Shown: piece by piece, positions 1 to 6,568 of the stretch
Layout: the number at the start of each line of letters is the position of its first letter
How positions within the stretch are numbered: position 1 is the stretch's first letter
From: Rhizobium sp. CF122
GTDB lineage: Bacteria; Pseudomonadota; Alphaproteobacteria; Rhizobiales; Rhizobiaceae
Assembly: GCF_000282035.1 (NCBI RefSeq)
Contig: NZ_AKKA01000035.1
Location: 1-37,678 of the forward strand
Length of the DNA stretch: 37,678 nucleotides
Reading direction: 5' to 3'
Program-made: the position numbers and the translations under genes
Notes under the pieces: model-generated
What the model was told of the DNA's origin: nothing
Seen by the model: only the letters and a program-made list of their open reading frames with translations
Databases searched by the model: none

Positions 1-1339
1 CGCCGGTATAGCCAACGAGAACACCATCGATCAGTACCGTGTGCACCGCCTGGCCGAGCGACGTCAGCGATTCGCCGGCCTCACCGGTAACGGTGACGTT
101 GGCATTGGTGAAGGCAACCGCGCGATCGCCCGGCTGGCCGTTGCCGTCATTGGCGCTGTCTGCGCCCCAGTTGATGTTCAGTGACCCGCCCGCCGTTGCC
201 GACAGGCCGTCGCTTTCATTGTTGCCGCCATTAACCGCTTCGTCTTCCACGGTCGAGGTCGTGCCGGCATTGGCGACCGGGGCGTCGTCATTGATGTCGA
301 TCGAGGCGGTGCCGGTTGCGGAATCGCCGTCCTTGTCGGTGACGGTATAGCTGAACTGCAGACGCAGGACGTCATCGAGACCTGCCTGTCCCTTGTCCGG
401 ATGGTCGAGCGGGCCGAACTGGGTAAAGGTGAAGGCGCCGGTTGCCGCGTTCGTAACAGTCAGGACGAAGACAGGCTGGCCGTCGACGCTGCCGGTGAGG
501 GTTAGGCCATCGACCGTGATGACGACAGGCTTGCCACCGGACGTCAGATCAAGGTGCGAACCGTTCTGCGTGCCTTCATCCATGTCCAACGAATCGATGA
601 ACTGGATCGCGGTGATCTGGCCAACGTCTGCGCCGCCGTCGAAGCCGAACGTGCCGTTCACCGACTGTGTCTCGAAGCCGCCTTCCTGGCCTTCCGTTTC
701 CGTCAGGCTCAGCGTTGCGGTGTCGGAGATCGTCGGCAGATCATCGAACAGCTCCTGGCGATCGCCGGGGCCCGGGTCGGGCTGTTGCGTGTCGGCCAGC
801 AACTGCGCAAGCTGTGTCGGATCGTTCGGGTCCTGCTGGATCGTGTCCTGGAAGTCGGCACCGGAGCTCGGAGGAGCCGCGCTTGCAGAATAGGAGCCGT
901 CCGGACCGGCCGCGACGTTGATGTTGCTCTGCTCGAGGGCGGCGATCACGGCCTGCTGCGGCAGCTCGACTTCGCCAAGCAGGAAGGTCGGCACGTGCAG
1001 GGCGCCGTTGACGATGACGATCTCCGTGCCGTCGGCCTGAACGAGCACGAGATTGTTGCCTTCGACGCGAATGTCGTCGATCGATACATCAGCCGGCAGA
1101 TGGGCGATGTTGTTCTGATCCGGGACGATTTCGGCGGGATGGGCGTTCGCAGCTACCGTCTGCGGGGCCGCCGGCACGCGGTCGGTCTTCTCAGGCTGCT
1201 GGCTATTATTGGCTTGCGCGACCTCGACGCCCTCACGAGCGGAAGCCTCAATACTTGCGTCTTCATGAATGTCCTGGCGGAAGTCGTGCGAGACGTTTTC
1301 GCTTGCAGTAGCGGAAATGCGCGGATCTTCGATAGACAT
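1..1339 (-). CDS. Large type I secreted repeat protein (T1SS-143/DUF5801-like), N-terminal part
   Basis: The frame is open for about 446 codons from an ATG at 1337-1339 to the window edge, so the C-terminus is missing. There is no signal peptide. The first ~130 residues are acidic and rich in Ala, Gln and Glu, and include the stretch LVLVQADGTEIVIVNG. From about residue 210 the sequence becomes a repeat domain with motifs such as ITAIQFIDSLD, VDGLTLTGSVDG, FSYTVTDKDGDSATGT and DINDDAPVA. Those motifs are typical of the VCBS/cadherin-like modules in giant RTX-type adhesins exported by a type I system, whose C-terminal secretion signal would lie to the left of the window. Role in adhesion or biofilm is inferred from family. 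No clear Shine-Dalgarno is visible. A CCCCA-N9-TGGGG hairpin sits 11 nt upstream of the start. Confidence 0.75.
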   Translation of the reverse strand, partial: MSIEDPRISATASENVSHDFRQDIHEDASIEASAREGVEVAQANNSQQPEKTDRVPAAPQTVAANAHPAEIVPDQNNIAHLPADVSIDDIRVEGNNLVLVQADGTEIVIVNGALHVPTFLLGEVELPQQAVIAALEQSNINVAAGPDGSYSASAAPPSSGADFQDTIQQDPNDPTQLAQLLADTQQPDPGPGDRQELFDDLPTISDTATLSLTETEGQEGGFETQSVNGTFGFDGGADVGQITAIQFIDSLDMDEGTQNGSHLDLTSGGKPVVITVDGLTLTGSVDGQPVFVLTVTNAATGAFTFTQFGPLDHPDKGQAGLDDVLRLQFSYTVTDKDGDSATGTASIDINDDAPVANAGTTSTVEDEAVNGGNNESDGLSATAGGSLNINWGADSANDGNGQPGDRAVAFTNANVTVTGEAGESLTSLGQAVHTVLIDGVLVGYTG

Positions 1340-1684
1340 AACAAAACAACCCCAATGAGAAACTGGGGCCAATCAATTACGCAGAAGAGCCAAAAGCAAT
1401 ACTTGCAGCCGCCTAAGACATAGCCGGTTATGCATCCACCCAAAAATGTTTTAGGAAGAGTTAACGGCGAGGCCCTGAATGTGGCTGGAAACGCTAAAAT
1501 TCTAATAAAATTAATGAAATACAAACACGCTCCGGCGCTGATGGCCGTGCGTTCCGGGCCGTCGATTCAACACCCACGCCGCCTCCAGGACATTCCGGCA
1601 GCACGCTTGAACCCTCCGATGCACGTCAGTGCGAGACGGCTGACACCGTCTCGCACTGAGCTCAAAAAGGTCATTCCGCTGCGC
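1340..1684. other. Gene-free interval upstream of the T1SS protein
   Basis: These 345 bases separate the start of the repeat protein from the stop of the VOC gene; both are on the minus strand. The part from 1380 to 1530 is AT-richer than its surroundings and should hold the promoter of the repeat-protein gene, but no hexamer pair is convincing. A short CCCCA...TGGGG stem lies at 1351-1369 in the leader, and the strong hairpin at 1627-1658 closes the other end. No reading frame here looks coding. Confidence 0.5.
1627..1658 (-). terminator. Strong 13-bp hairpin after the VOC gene
   Basis: CAGTGCGAGACGG at 1627-1639 pairs perfectly with CCGTCTCGCACTG at 1646-1658 across a 6-nt loop. It starts 27 nt past the stop of the minus-strand VOC gene, where a terminator or mRNA-end stabiliser is expected. 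In the minus direction no T-run follows the stem (a T-run precedes it), so it is not a canonical intrinsic terminator. Confidence 0.5.
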
Positions 1685-2464
1685 CTATCGGGTGGGCGCC
1701 ACGAGGCAGAAGAATGCGCCCTGCGGATCGGTCGCATTGATGATCCAGCTGCCGCCGGGCACTTCCATCGGACCGACGATCACTTTGCCACCGCCCGCAT
1801 TGACGCGTTCGATGGCGCTGTCGATCGCCGGCACGTTGAAGTAGTAACCCCAATAGCACATCGGCACGTTGGCGGGTTTGGTCATCATGCCGCCGATCTG
1901 CTTTCCATGCTCGGCGAAGATGCGATACGCGCCCATTTCGCCCATGTCGAAATCGTGGTCCTTGGTCCAGCCAAAGATCTTCGAATAAAAGGCGAAGGCC
2001 TCCTCCATGTTGCCGGCCATCAGTTCGTGCCAGCCGATATGGCCGGGCGTACCCATCGGCGCGGGCGGGGTTGGATTGTCTCTCGGCAGCGGGGTCATGA
2101 CGCAGATCACGGCGCCGTGCGGATCGGCGAGGACGGCAAAGCGTCCGACTGTCGGAATATCCTCCGGCTGGCGGCGGACCGAGCCACCATTGGCAGCAAA
2201 ATCCTTCGCCGTTTGATCGACATCATCGACGGCAACATAGCCCGTCCAGTTCGGCGGAATGCCCTTCCCCTCGAGTTCGGCGGGAAAATCCATGAGGCCG
2301 GCGACGCCGGCGCCATTTGCTTCGAAGATCGTATAGGGCGGCAGGTCTTGGATCTTCATGTCGCTCGTAGTCCACCCAACAACCTTGCCGTAGAATTCGG
2401 CTGCGGCCTTGGGATCGGGGGTCATCAGTTCGCACCAGATGAATTTGCCGTGGGTTTCGGACAT
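1685..2464 (-). CDS. Two-domain VOC (glyoxalase/bleomycin-resistance fold) protein
   Basis: The product is 259 aa and cytoplasmic, with no signal or membrane segment. It has two tandem VOC modules, about residues 7-125 (starting near FIWCELMTPDP) and 142-258 (starting near IGWHELMAGN), each with the conserved AxxFYxxxFGW-like helix (AAAEFYGKVVGW and AFAFYSKIFGW). The closest family is COG3324 (lactoylglutathione-lyase-like, Cfp30B type), whose substrates are mostly unknown. The ATG at 2464 has GGAG 6 nt upstream; an upstream in-frame ATG at 2509 lacks a site. It is the third gene of a DUF899-DUF1579-VOC operon, suggesting a role in the same detoxification or stress unit. Function beyond the fold is inference. 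Confidence 0.85.
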   Translation of the reverse strand: MSETHGKFIWCELMTPDPKAAAEFYGKVVGWTTSDMKIQDLPPYTIFEANGAGVAGLMDFPAELEGKGIPPNWTGYVAVDDVDQTAKDFAANGGSVRRQPEDIPTVGRFAVLADPHGAVICVMTPLPRDNPTPPAPMGTPGHIGWHELMAGNMEEAFAFYSKIFGWTKDHDFDMGEMGAYRIFAEHGKQIGGMMTKPANVPMCYWGYYFNVPAIDSAIERVNAGGGKVIVGPMEVPGGSWIINATDPQGAFFCLVAPTR

Positions 2465-2531
2465 CGTGTTCTCCATTTGCGCTGGGTTCTTGTCGGTTTC
2501 GGACCGCACCGCGTCGGCGATGCTGTCCGCT

Positions 2532-2556
2532 CACCCGCAGCTAGCGCTTGCGGGTG
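2532..2556 (-). other. Hairpin across the DUF1579 stop codon
   Basis: CACCCGCA (2532-2539) pairs with TGCGGGTG (2549-2556) around a 9-nt loop that contains the stop codon of the DUF1579 gene. There is no T-run. It could set relative expression or mRNA stability between the second and third genes of the operon. Confidence 0.4.
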
Positions 2557-3008
2557 TAATGCGCTTCCATGAACTGCTTCCAGCTGCCGTCCGGTTGCTT
2601 GGCAGCGGAGTTGAACGTGCGGTGGTCGCGATCGCGAAAGATGATCTGCTCGCGATAGTCGGCGAGCTTGTTTGCGTCGCTGAAATCGGGGCCTGATGTA
2701 TAAAGGCTGAGGATCTTGCCGTCGTCGGAGACCTCACCCTCATAAACCCATAAGTGGTCCATCATCGTGCCGATCCAGGTGCCGACATACTTGCCTTTAT
2801 CGGCGCTGTAGCCGAGGGTCAGCACCGTCGTCGCGGCTCCGCTGCCCGGCATCTGGCCGGAGCCTTCGGCGATGAACCAAATCCCGTGAAGCGACCGCAC
2901 AATTTCCGTCCATGGCTCCTGTCCGGTCATCTCGGGCGCCGTCACGTCCCAGAGGCCGACGAGATCTTCCAGGAATTCATGCTCCTTCAAAACTTTCGCT
3001 TGCTGCAT
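2541..3008 (-). CDS. DUF1579 family protein
   Basis: The product is 155 aa and soluble, and matches DUF1579: an opening segment with LVGLWDV, then LHGIWFIAEGSG and LGYSADKGKYVGTWIG, and a C-terminal QFMEAHYTRKR. The family forms a small beta-barrel-like fold of unknown biochemical role and often sits beside VOC and SRPBCC-type genes. The ATG at 3008 is preceded by GGGAGAAGG at good spacing. It lies 32 nt downstream of the DUF899 gene and 76 nt upstream of the VOC gene, all on one strand, so one transcript is likely. No catalytic role can be assigned from sequence. Confidence 0.8.
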   Translation of the reverse strand: MQQAKVLKEHEFLEDLVGLWDVTAPEMTGQEPWTEIVRSLHGIWFIAEGSGQMPGSGAATTVLTLGYSADKGKYVGTWIGTMMDHLWVYEGEVSDDGKILSLYTSGPDFSDANKLADYREQIIFRDRDHRTFNSAAKQPDGSWKQFMEAHYTRKR

Positions 3009-3040
3009 CGTCCTTCTCCCCTGGATGATGGTCGCAGATA

Positions 3041-3769
3041 TCAGTGACAGCTGGATGGCGCGTTCTTCGCCGGTTCGTATTCGTCGTGGCGCTTGACGAA
3101 GTCCATCGTGCTGTCCTCGTTGCGGCCCTTTGGCGCGCGATCGAGGATCATCAAGGTGCCGACCGCCTCTTCAAGGCCGCGGGCATAGGTCGAATAGGTA
3201 TGGAATACCTCACCATTCTCATTCTTGTAGAACGCACTGAGGCCCGGAAGCTCGTCATTGGCGTTGGCGGGCTCGATTGCCTCGAAATTGTAGAAGACCT
3301 TGTCCTTCGCCAGATCGTCCGGGCTGAAGGACACGTGGTAGTCGAAGTTGAAGCTGTTATCGAAGGACGAAACCCACGGGAATTTCCAACCCATTCGCCT
3401 CTTGTAGGCCTCGATCTTGGCGAGCGGCGCGCGCGAGACGGCGACCCAGGTGACATCGTGGTTATTGAGATGCGGCAGCGTTCCGTCGACATGATCGGAC
3501 AGGAACGAGCAGCCCGGACAACCGGCCTCCCAATCGGGTCCAAGCATGAAATGATAGATCAACAGCTGGCTGCGGCCATCGAAGAGTTCAGCAAGGCTTT
3601 TCTTTCCCTGCGGCGTATCGAACACGTAATTCTTGTCGACCTTGACCCAGGGCAAAGTCATGCGCTCGGCATTGACCTTGTCCCTCAGATGCGTTGCTTC
3701 CTTCTCCTTGAGAAGCAGCGCGCGGCGGGCTTCCAGCCATTCTTCACGGGAAACGACTTGGTTCTGCAT
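3041..3769 (-). CDS. DUF899 thioredoxin-fold protein
   Basis: The product is 242 aa. It carries the DUF899 hallmarks: an N-terminal EEWLEARRALLLKEKE helix, the core FDGRSQLLIYHFMLGPDWEA followed by GCPGCSF (a CPGC redox-type motif near residue 89), and a C-terminal stretch naming the DRAPKGRNED segment. The family is a thioredoxin/AhpC-TSA-like fold, and the CPGC pair suggests thiol chemistry, but its substrate is not known. The ATG at 3769 has GGAGGAGGG 8 nt upstream; the longer frame to 3949 runs through the promoter region and lacks support. It is the first gene of the operon read away from the divergent MarR gene and probably its main target. Confidence 0.85.
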   Translation of the reverse strand: MQNQVVSREEWLEARRALLLKEKEATHLRDKVNAERMTLPWVKVDKNYVFDTPQGKKSLAELFDGRSQLLIYHFMLGPDWEAGCPGCSFLSDHVDGTLPHLNNHDVTWVAVSRAPLAKIEAYKRRMGWKFPWVSSFDNSFNFDYHVSFSPDDLAKDKVFYNFEAIEPANANDELPGLSAFYKNENGEVFHTYSTYARGLEEAVGTLMILDRAPKGRNEDSTMDFVKRHDEYEPAKNAPSSCH

Positions 3770-3835
3770 CGCGTGCGCCCTCCTCCGGCGCGATCGAGAC
3801 GTGGCGGTCCATGCTCCTTTTCCTTGACTATTTAC

Positions 3836-3847
3836 ATTGATATCAAT
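3836..3847. promoter_or_regulatory. Palindromic operator ATTGATATCAAT for the divergent MarR regulator
   Basis: A perfect 12-bp palindrome lies between the divergent DUF899 and MarR genes. On the plus strand it fills the spacer of a possible promoter, TTGACT (3824-3829), 17 nt, TAGAAA (3847-3852). Size, symmetry and position fit a MarR dimer site controlling both directions. Binding is inferred. Confidence 0.65.
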
Positions 3848-3858
3848 AGAAATTGAGC

Positions 3859-4305
3859 ATGTCAAATGCAGTAGAGATTCCTTTTTCAACGACGCTCCTC
3901 GTACGCGACACGTGCCTGTGCCTGCATGTGCAACGGGCGGCGCGCGCACTGGCGCGGCTCTTCGACGATGCCCTTCGCCCTGTCGGGCTCACCAACGGTC
4001 AGTTCTCGCTGATGATGTCGCTAAACCGCCCGGAGCCACCGCCGATGGGACCGGTCGCGACCCTGCTTGCTATGGATCAGACGACATTGACGGCAGCGCT
4101 CAAGCCATTGCAGCGCCGTGGTTGGGTAAATGTAACGCAGAATGCGAAAGACAAGCGCCGGCGCTTACTTAGCCTGACGCCGGAAGGCAAGGCTGTGCTT
4201 GCCGCCGCGCTGCCGATCTGGGAAAGCACCCACGCCAGCCTCGATGAGGCCCTGCCGAGTGGTGATATGGAAAGGCTGCGACGCGACCTGCAGGCCCTCG
4301 CCTAA
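3859..4305 (+). CDS. MarR family transcriptional regulator
   Basis: The product is 148 aa with a winged-helix DNA-binding core from about residue 25 to 110: LTNGQFSLMMSLNR, then the recognition region LLAMDQTTLTAALKPLQRRGWV and the wing NAKDKRRRLLSLTPEGKA. These match MarR-type repressors. It diverges from the DUF899 operon and shares a 90-bp control region with a perfect palindrome, so it most likely represses that operon and itself. I chose the ATG at 3859; an in-frame TTG at 3853 gives two more residues. Neither has a strong Shine-Dalgarno, and the predicted transcription start is very close to the ATG, so a short or absent leader is possible. Ligand unknown; the redox-type operon suggests an oxidant or electrophile. 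Confidence 0.85.
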   Translation: MSNAVEIPFSTTLLVRDTCLCLHVQRAARALARLFDDALRPVGLTNGQFSLMMSLNRPEPPPMGPVATLLAMDQTTLTAALKPLQRRGWVNVTQNAKDKRRRLLSLTPEGKAVLAAALPIWESTHASLDEALPSGDMERLRRDLQALA

Positions 4306-4315
4306 AGACCGGTCG

Positions 4316-4330
4316 TGCATGCGGCATGCA
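4316..4330. terminator. Short palindrome between convergent genes
   Basis: TGCATGC-G-GCATGCA lies in the 26-bp space between the stops of the MarR gene (+) and the RES toxin gene (-). It can form a small hairpin on either strand. There is no T-run, so this is a weak bidirectional terminator candidate. Confidence 0.3.
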
Positions 4331-4331
4331 T

Positions 4332-5087
4332 TTAGCCGCGCGCCATTCTTGGATCCCTGGCGAAATCCTCCACCGAGAATCCAATTCTGACCTTTGGGAA
4401 ATCGCAGAGTGCCTGGACGCCAACTCCCGAGAGCCGGATCCTCCATGTCTGGCGTTCAACGGGCTCGCGGACAGCGAACGCCGCAGCCGTTAAAAGCGCG
4501 ATATTGCGGCCGCGCTGCGGATCCCGTACGGATTCGTAGAGGATTGCCTGGCAGCCGGCCTCCCGTGCAGCGTCGGCAAGAGCTTGGCAGGGCGCATAGT
4601 TCTGTGGATCGGTCCATGTCGCCCGATCGGCATCGAGCGGAGGGCGCGCGAGATCGATTGCTGACGGTGTCGCGATGGCCGCAGCAAAAGCGGTGTATTC
4701 GGCGGCATTGCCGGGAAGCGCCGTGGCGGGCGACTCGGAATAGAAGAGCAGCCGGTAGAAGGCCATTTCCGCAAGTGCAGTTTCCACCCGCTCGGATGCG
4801 TAGAAGACACCGAGCGTACGCCCTGCCCGGCGGAAACGCGAGCCATGCGGATAGACGGCACCATAGCGGAACGGAGTGGCGAGCAGGTAGTCCAGCCCGA
4901 TGCACTCCGGCGGCAGCGCCGGCTTACTTTCTTCGAGCAAGGTTTCAAGCAGCGCCTGCTCCTCGAGCGTATCGACGAGTTTGAGCGTCGAAATCTGATG
5001 CTGCGCCTCGACCAGACGCCAGAACCTGCCCGAGATCGCCCGTGTCTCAGACGATAGCGCGGCGGGCGTCCAAATAGGCAATGACAT
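4332..5087 (-). CDS. RES domain toxin of a type II toxin-antitoxin module
   Basis: The product is 251 aa. RES toxins act on NAD+ in the cytoplasm (hydrolysis or phosphorolysis in characterised members). The conserved Arg-Glu-Ser signature is visible: GRFWRLV near residue 24 plus SRFRRAGRTLGVFYAS at 83-98, Glu107 in ETALAE, and Ser186 in LYESVRDP. The family usual length is 150-250 aa; here the domain spans about 18-225 and extra N-terminal residues extend it. The start codon at 5087 lies 41 nt inside the antitoxin gene, in another frame, so the two are translationally coupled. Nothing in the visible signature is missing, so it is probably active. Confidence 0.88.
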   Translation of the reverse strand: MSLPIWTPAALSSETRAISGRFWRLVEAQHQISTLKLVDTLEEQALLETLLEESKPALPPECIGLDYLLATPFRYGAVYPHGSRFRRAGRTLGVFYASERVETALAEMAFYRLLFYSESPATALPGNAAEYTAFAAAIATPSAIDLARPPLDADRATWTDPQNYAPCQALADAAREAGCQAILYESVRDPQRGRNIALLTAAAFAVREPVERQTWRIRLSGVGVQALCDFPKVRIGFSVEDFARDPRMARG

Positions 5088-5430
5088 CGGTCAATCCCGA
5101 GATGCTGACGATCTTTTCCAGCGGCGTCGCGCCGAGTGCGGTGTTGGCGTTGCGCAGCCATTGACGGGCAATGGCCTCGTCGCCGCCGACAATCGCATCG
5201 AGTGAACGAAACAGACGCACGAGCAGGGTAGCGAGTTCAAAGGACTTCGAGCCGCGCTCCAGCAGATAATCCTGCCGCTTCATACGCGAGACGGTTGCCT
5301 CGGAAACACCGAGCACCGCCGAAAGCGTTCGAGCGTTGAGGCCAAGATGGTCGGCCGCATTAACGGCCGCTTTGGTGATCACGGCAGCCTCGGGGGACCG
5401 GGCGCCAGAGATCGGGTGTGCTATAGCCAT
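5047..5430 (-). CDS. Xre/MbcA/ParS-type antitoxin
   Basis: The product is 127 aa. Residues 29-50 (LGLNARTLSAVLGVSEATVSRM) form a helix-turn-helix, and residues about 70-125, ending in GLTDVIAYLDARRAIV, form the toxin-binding domain typical of antitoxins paired with RES toxins (DUF2384). It neutralises the RES toxin by direct contact and normally represses its own promoter. The ATG at 5430 has AAGGA 7 nt upstream. Two TTTC-N4-GAAA boxes flank the predicted promoter. The order antitoxin then toxin with a 41-nt overlap is standard for this family. Confidence 0.88.
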   Translation of the reverse strand: MAIAHPISGARSPEAAVITKAAVNAADHLGLNARTLSAVLGVSEATVSRMKRQDYLLERGSKSFELATLLVRLFRSLDAIVGGDEAIARQWLRNANTALGATPLEKIVSISGLTDVIAYLDARRAIV

Positions 5431-5439
5431 GCCACATTC

Positions 5440-5480
5440 CTTTCACTGGAAAGAATATAGCACTTTAATTTCATATGAAA
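5440..5480 (-). promoter_or_regulatory. Toxin-antitoxin promoter with two TTTC-N4-GAAA boxes
   Basis: Box 1 is CTTTCACTGGAAAG (5440-5453) and box 2 is TTTCATATGAAA (5469-5480). Both are TTTC-N4-GAAA, with centres 28 bp apart. On the minus strand TATATT lies between them as a -10, with a weak TTTTCA -35 sixteen nt upstream inside box 2. Two copies of one motif around a promoter fit cooperative autorepression by the Xre antitoxin. Confidence 0.65.
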
Positions 5481-5509
5481 AGAGCGTCGCGATGGACGAC
5501 GCTCTTTTT
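5478..5509 (-). terminator. Bidirectional intrinsic terminator after ohr
   Basis: GAGCGTCG (5482-5489) and CGACGCTC (5497-5504) form a perfect 8-bp stem with a 7-nt loop, flanked by AAAA and TTTTT. In the minus direction it follows the ohr stop by 15 nt and ends in TTTT; in the plus direction it ends in TTTTT. It separates ohr from the toxin-antitoxin module, and its A/T tail overlaps operator box 2. Confidence 0.82.
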
Positions 5510-5519
5510 GCACTTATGA

Positions 5520-5942
5520 TCAAGCAACGGTGACCGGAACTTCCGTCGACGTGCGCATGGCGTGGCTATAGGGGCAGACGATGTGCGCTGCAGCGGCAAG
5601 CTTCTCAGCGGTCGGCTTGTCGAGGCCGGGAATGTTCACCGTCAGGGCGACTTCGATGCCGAAGCCCGTGCCGTCTTCACGCGGACCGATGCCGACGGTG
5701 GCGCTGACCGTGGTCTCTTCGGGAATCTTGACCTTTTCCTTGCCGGCGACAAATTTCAAGGCACCGAGGAAGCAGGCCGAATAACCGGCTGCAAAGAGTT
5801 GTTCCGGGTTGGTGCCGGTTGCGCCGTCGCCGCCGAGTTCCTTCGGAACCGTCAGCGTGACATCGAGAACGCCGTTTTCGGAAACGGCGCGGCCCGCGCG
5901 GCCACCGGTGGCGGAAGCTTTGGTCGTATAGAGGATAGGCAT
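5520..5942 (-). CDS. ohr: Organic hydroperoxide resistance protein (Ohr/OsmC)
   Basis: The product is 140 aa, the usual length for Ohr, a cytoplasmic thiol peroxidase that reduces organic (lipid) hydroperoxides using lipoylated proteins. Both catalytic cysteines are present: Cys57 in AAGYSACFLGAL and Cys123 in HIVCPYSHAMR. Arg18 and Glu47 (NPEQLF) of the active site are also present. The ATG at 5942 has AAGGAG 7 nt upstream. It diverges from ohrR, with the operator centred in its promoter, and is closed by an intrinsic terminator. Confidence 0.95.
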   Translation of the reverse strand: MPILYTTKASATGGRAGRAVSENGVLDVTLTVPKELGGDGATGTNPEQLFAAGYSACFLGALKFVAGKEKVKIPEETTVSATVGIGPREDGTGFGIEVALTVNIPGLDKPTAEKLAAAAHIVCPYSHAMRTSTEVPVTVA

Positions 5943-5972
5943 GTCAGTCTCCTTTGCGTTGGGGTTGGATTT

Positions 5973-6034
5973 TGTATAACGCACAATTAAATTGTGCGCA
6001 AGTTAATTTTGCAAATTGCATTTCGAATTCGAAA
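5973..6034. promoter_or_regulatory. ohr/ohrR control region with OhrR operator
   Basis: CGCACAATT-A-AATTGTGCG (5980-5998) is a perfect 19-nt palindrome lying exactly between a minus-strand -35 TTGCGC (5996-6001) and -10 TATACA (5973-5978), spacer 17 nt. This is the ohr promoter with its OhrR site. A second perfect palindrome, TTTCGAATTCGAAA (6021-6034), lies on the ohrR side; its role is unknown but the position suits autoregulation. Confidence 0.8.
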
Positions 6035-6066
6035 AGAGGACAATTGTTCCCTAGGAAAGGACGACA

Positions 6067-6534
6067 ATGAAAGCGCATCTGGCAAAGACGATGGAAATTC
6101 CCGAAGAAGAAAAGCGGCTCGACAACCAGCTCTGTTTTGCGGTCTACTCGACCGCGCATGCCTTCACCCGCGCCTACAAGCCGATTCTCGACAAGGTCGG
6201 CCTTACCTACCCGCAATATCTTGTAATGCTGGCGCTGTGGGAAAAATCCGAGCAGCCGGTCAAGGCGATCGGCGAACAGCTCGATCTCGATTCGGGCACG
6301 CTATCACCGCTGCTCAAACGCCTCGAGCAAAATGGCCTGATCAAGCGCACCCGCGATTCCCGCGACGAACGGCAGGTCATCGTGTCGCTGACCGAGAAAG
6401 GCCGCGCCATGCGGAGCGAAATCGATACCATCATGAGCGCGATCGGCCAGGCTGCGGGCTGCACACTCGAGGAAATAAAGACAATACGCGAGATGCTGAA
6501 GGGGCTGCGGTCCAACCTCACGGCTGCGGTATAG
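6067..6534 (+). CDS. ohrR: Organic hydroperoxide sensor OhrR (MarR family)
   Basis: The product is 155 aa with a MarR winged helix at about residues 45-120 (LTYPQYLVMLALWE, SGTLSPLLKRLEQNGLIKR, DSRDERQVIVSLTEKG). Cys23 in NQLCFAVYS is the reactive cysteine expected in OhrR, and Cys132 (AAGCTLEE) is placed for disulfide formation, so this is probably a two-cysteine type sensor. Oxidation by organic peroxides releases it from the ohr operator. The ATG at 6067 follows AGGAAAGGACGACA. It diverges from ohr. Confidence 0.93.
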   Translation: MKAHLAKTMEIPEEEKRLDNQLCFAVYSTAHAFTRAYKPILDKVGLTYPQYLVMLALWEKSEQPVKAIGEQLDLDSGTLSPLLKRLEQNGLIKRTRDSRDERQVIVSLTEKGRAMRSEIDTIMSAIGQAAGCTLEEIKTIREMLKGLRSNLTAAV

Positions 6535-6568
6535 GGGTCGCGCTGGCAGCAACGGGATTGGCCCAACC

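Noticed and set aside
554..1423. A 289-residue plus-strand open frame
   Set aside because: It is antisense to the T1SS repeat protein, whose motifs are clear on the minus strand.
1627..1658. Canonical rho-independent terminator reading of the 13-bp hairpin
   Set aside because: The T-run is on the wrong side for the minus-strand gene, so I list it only as a hairpin that may end transcription.
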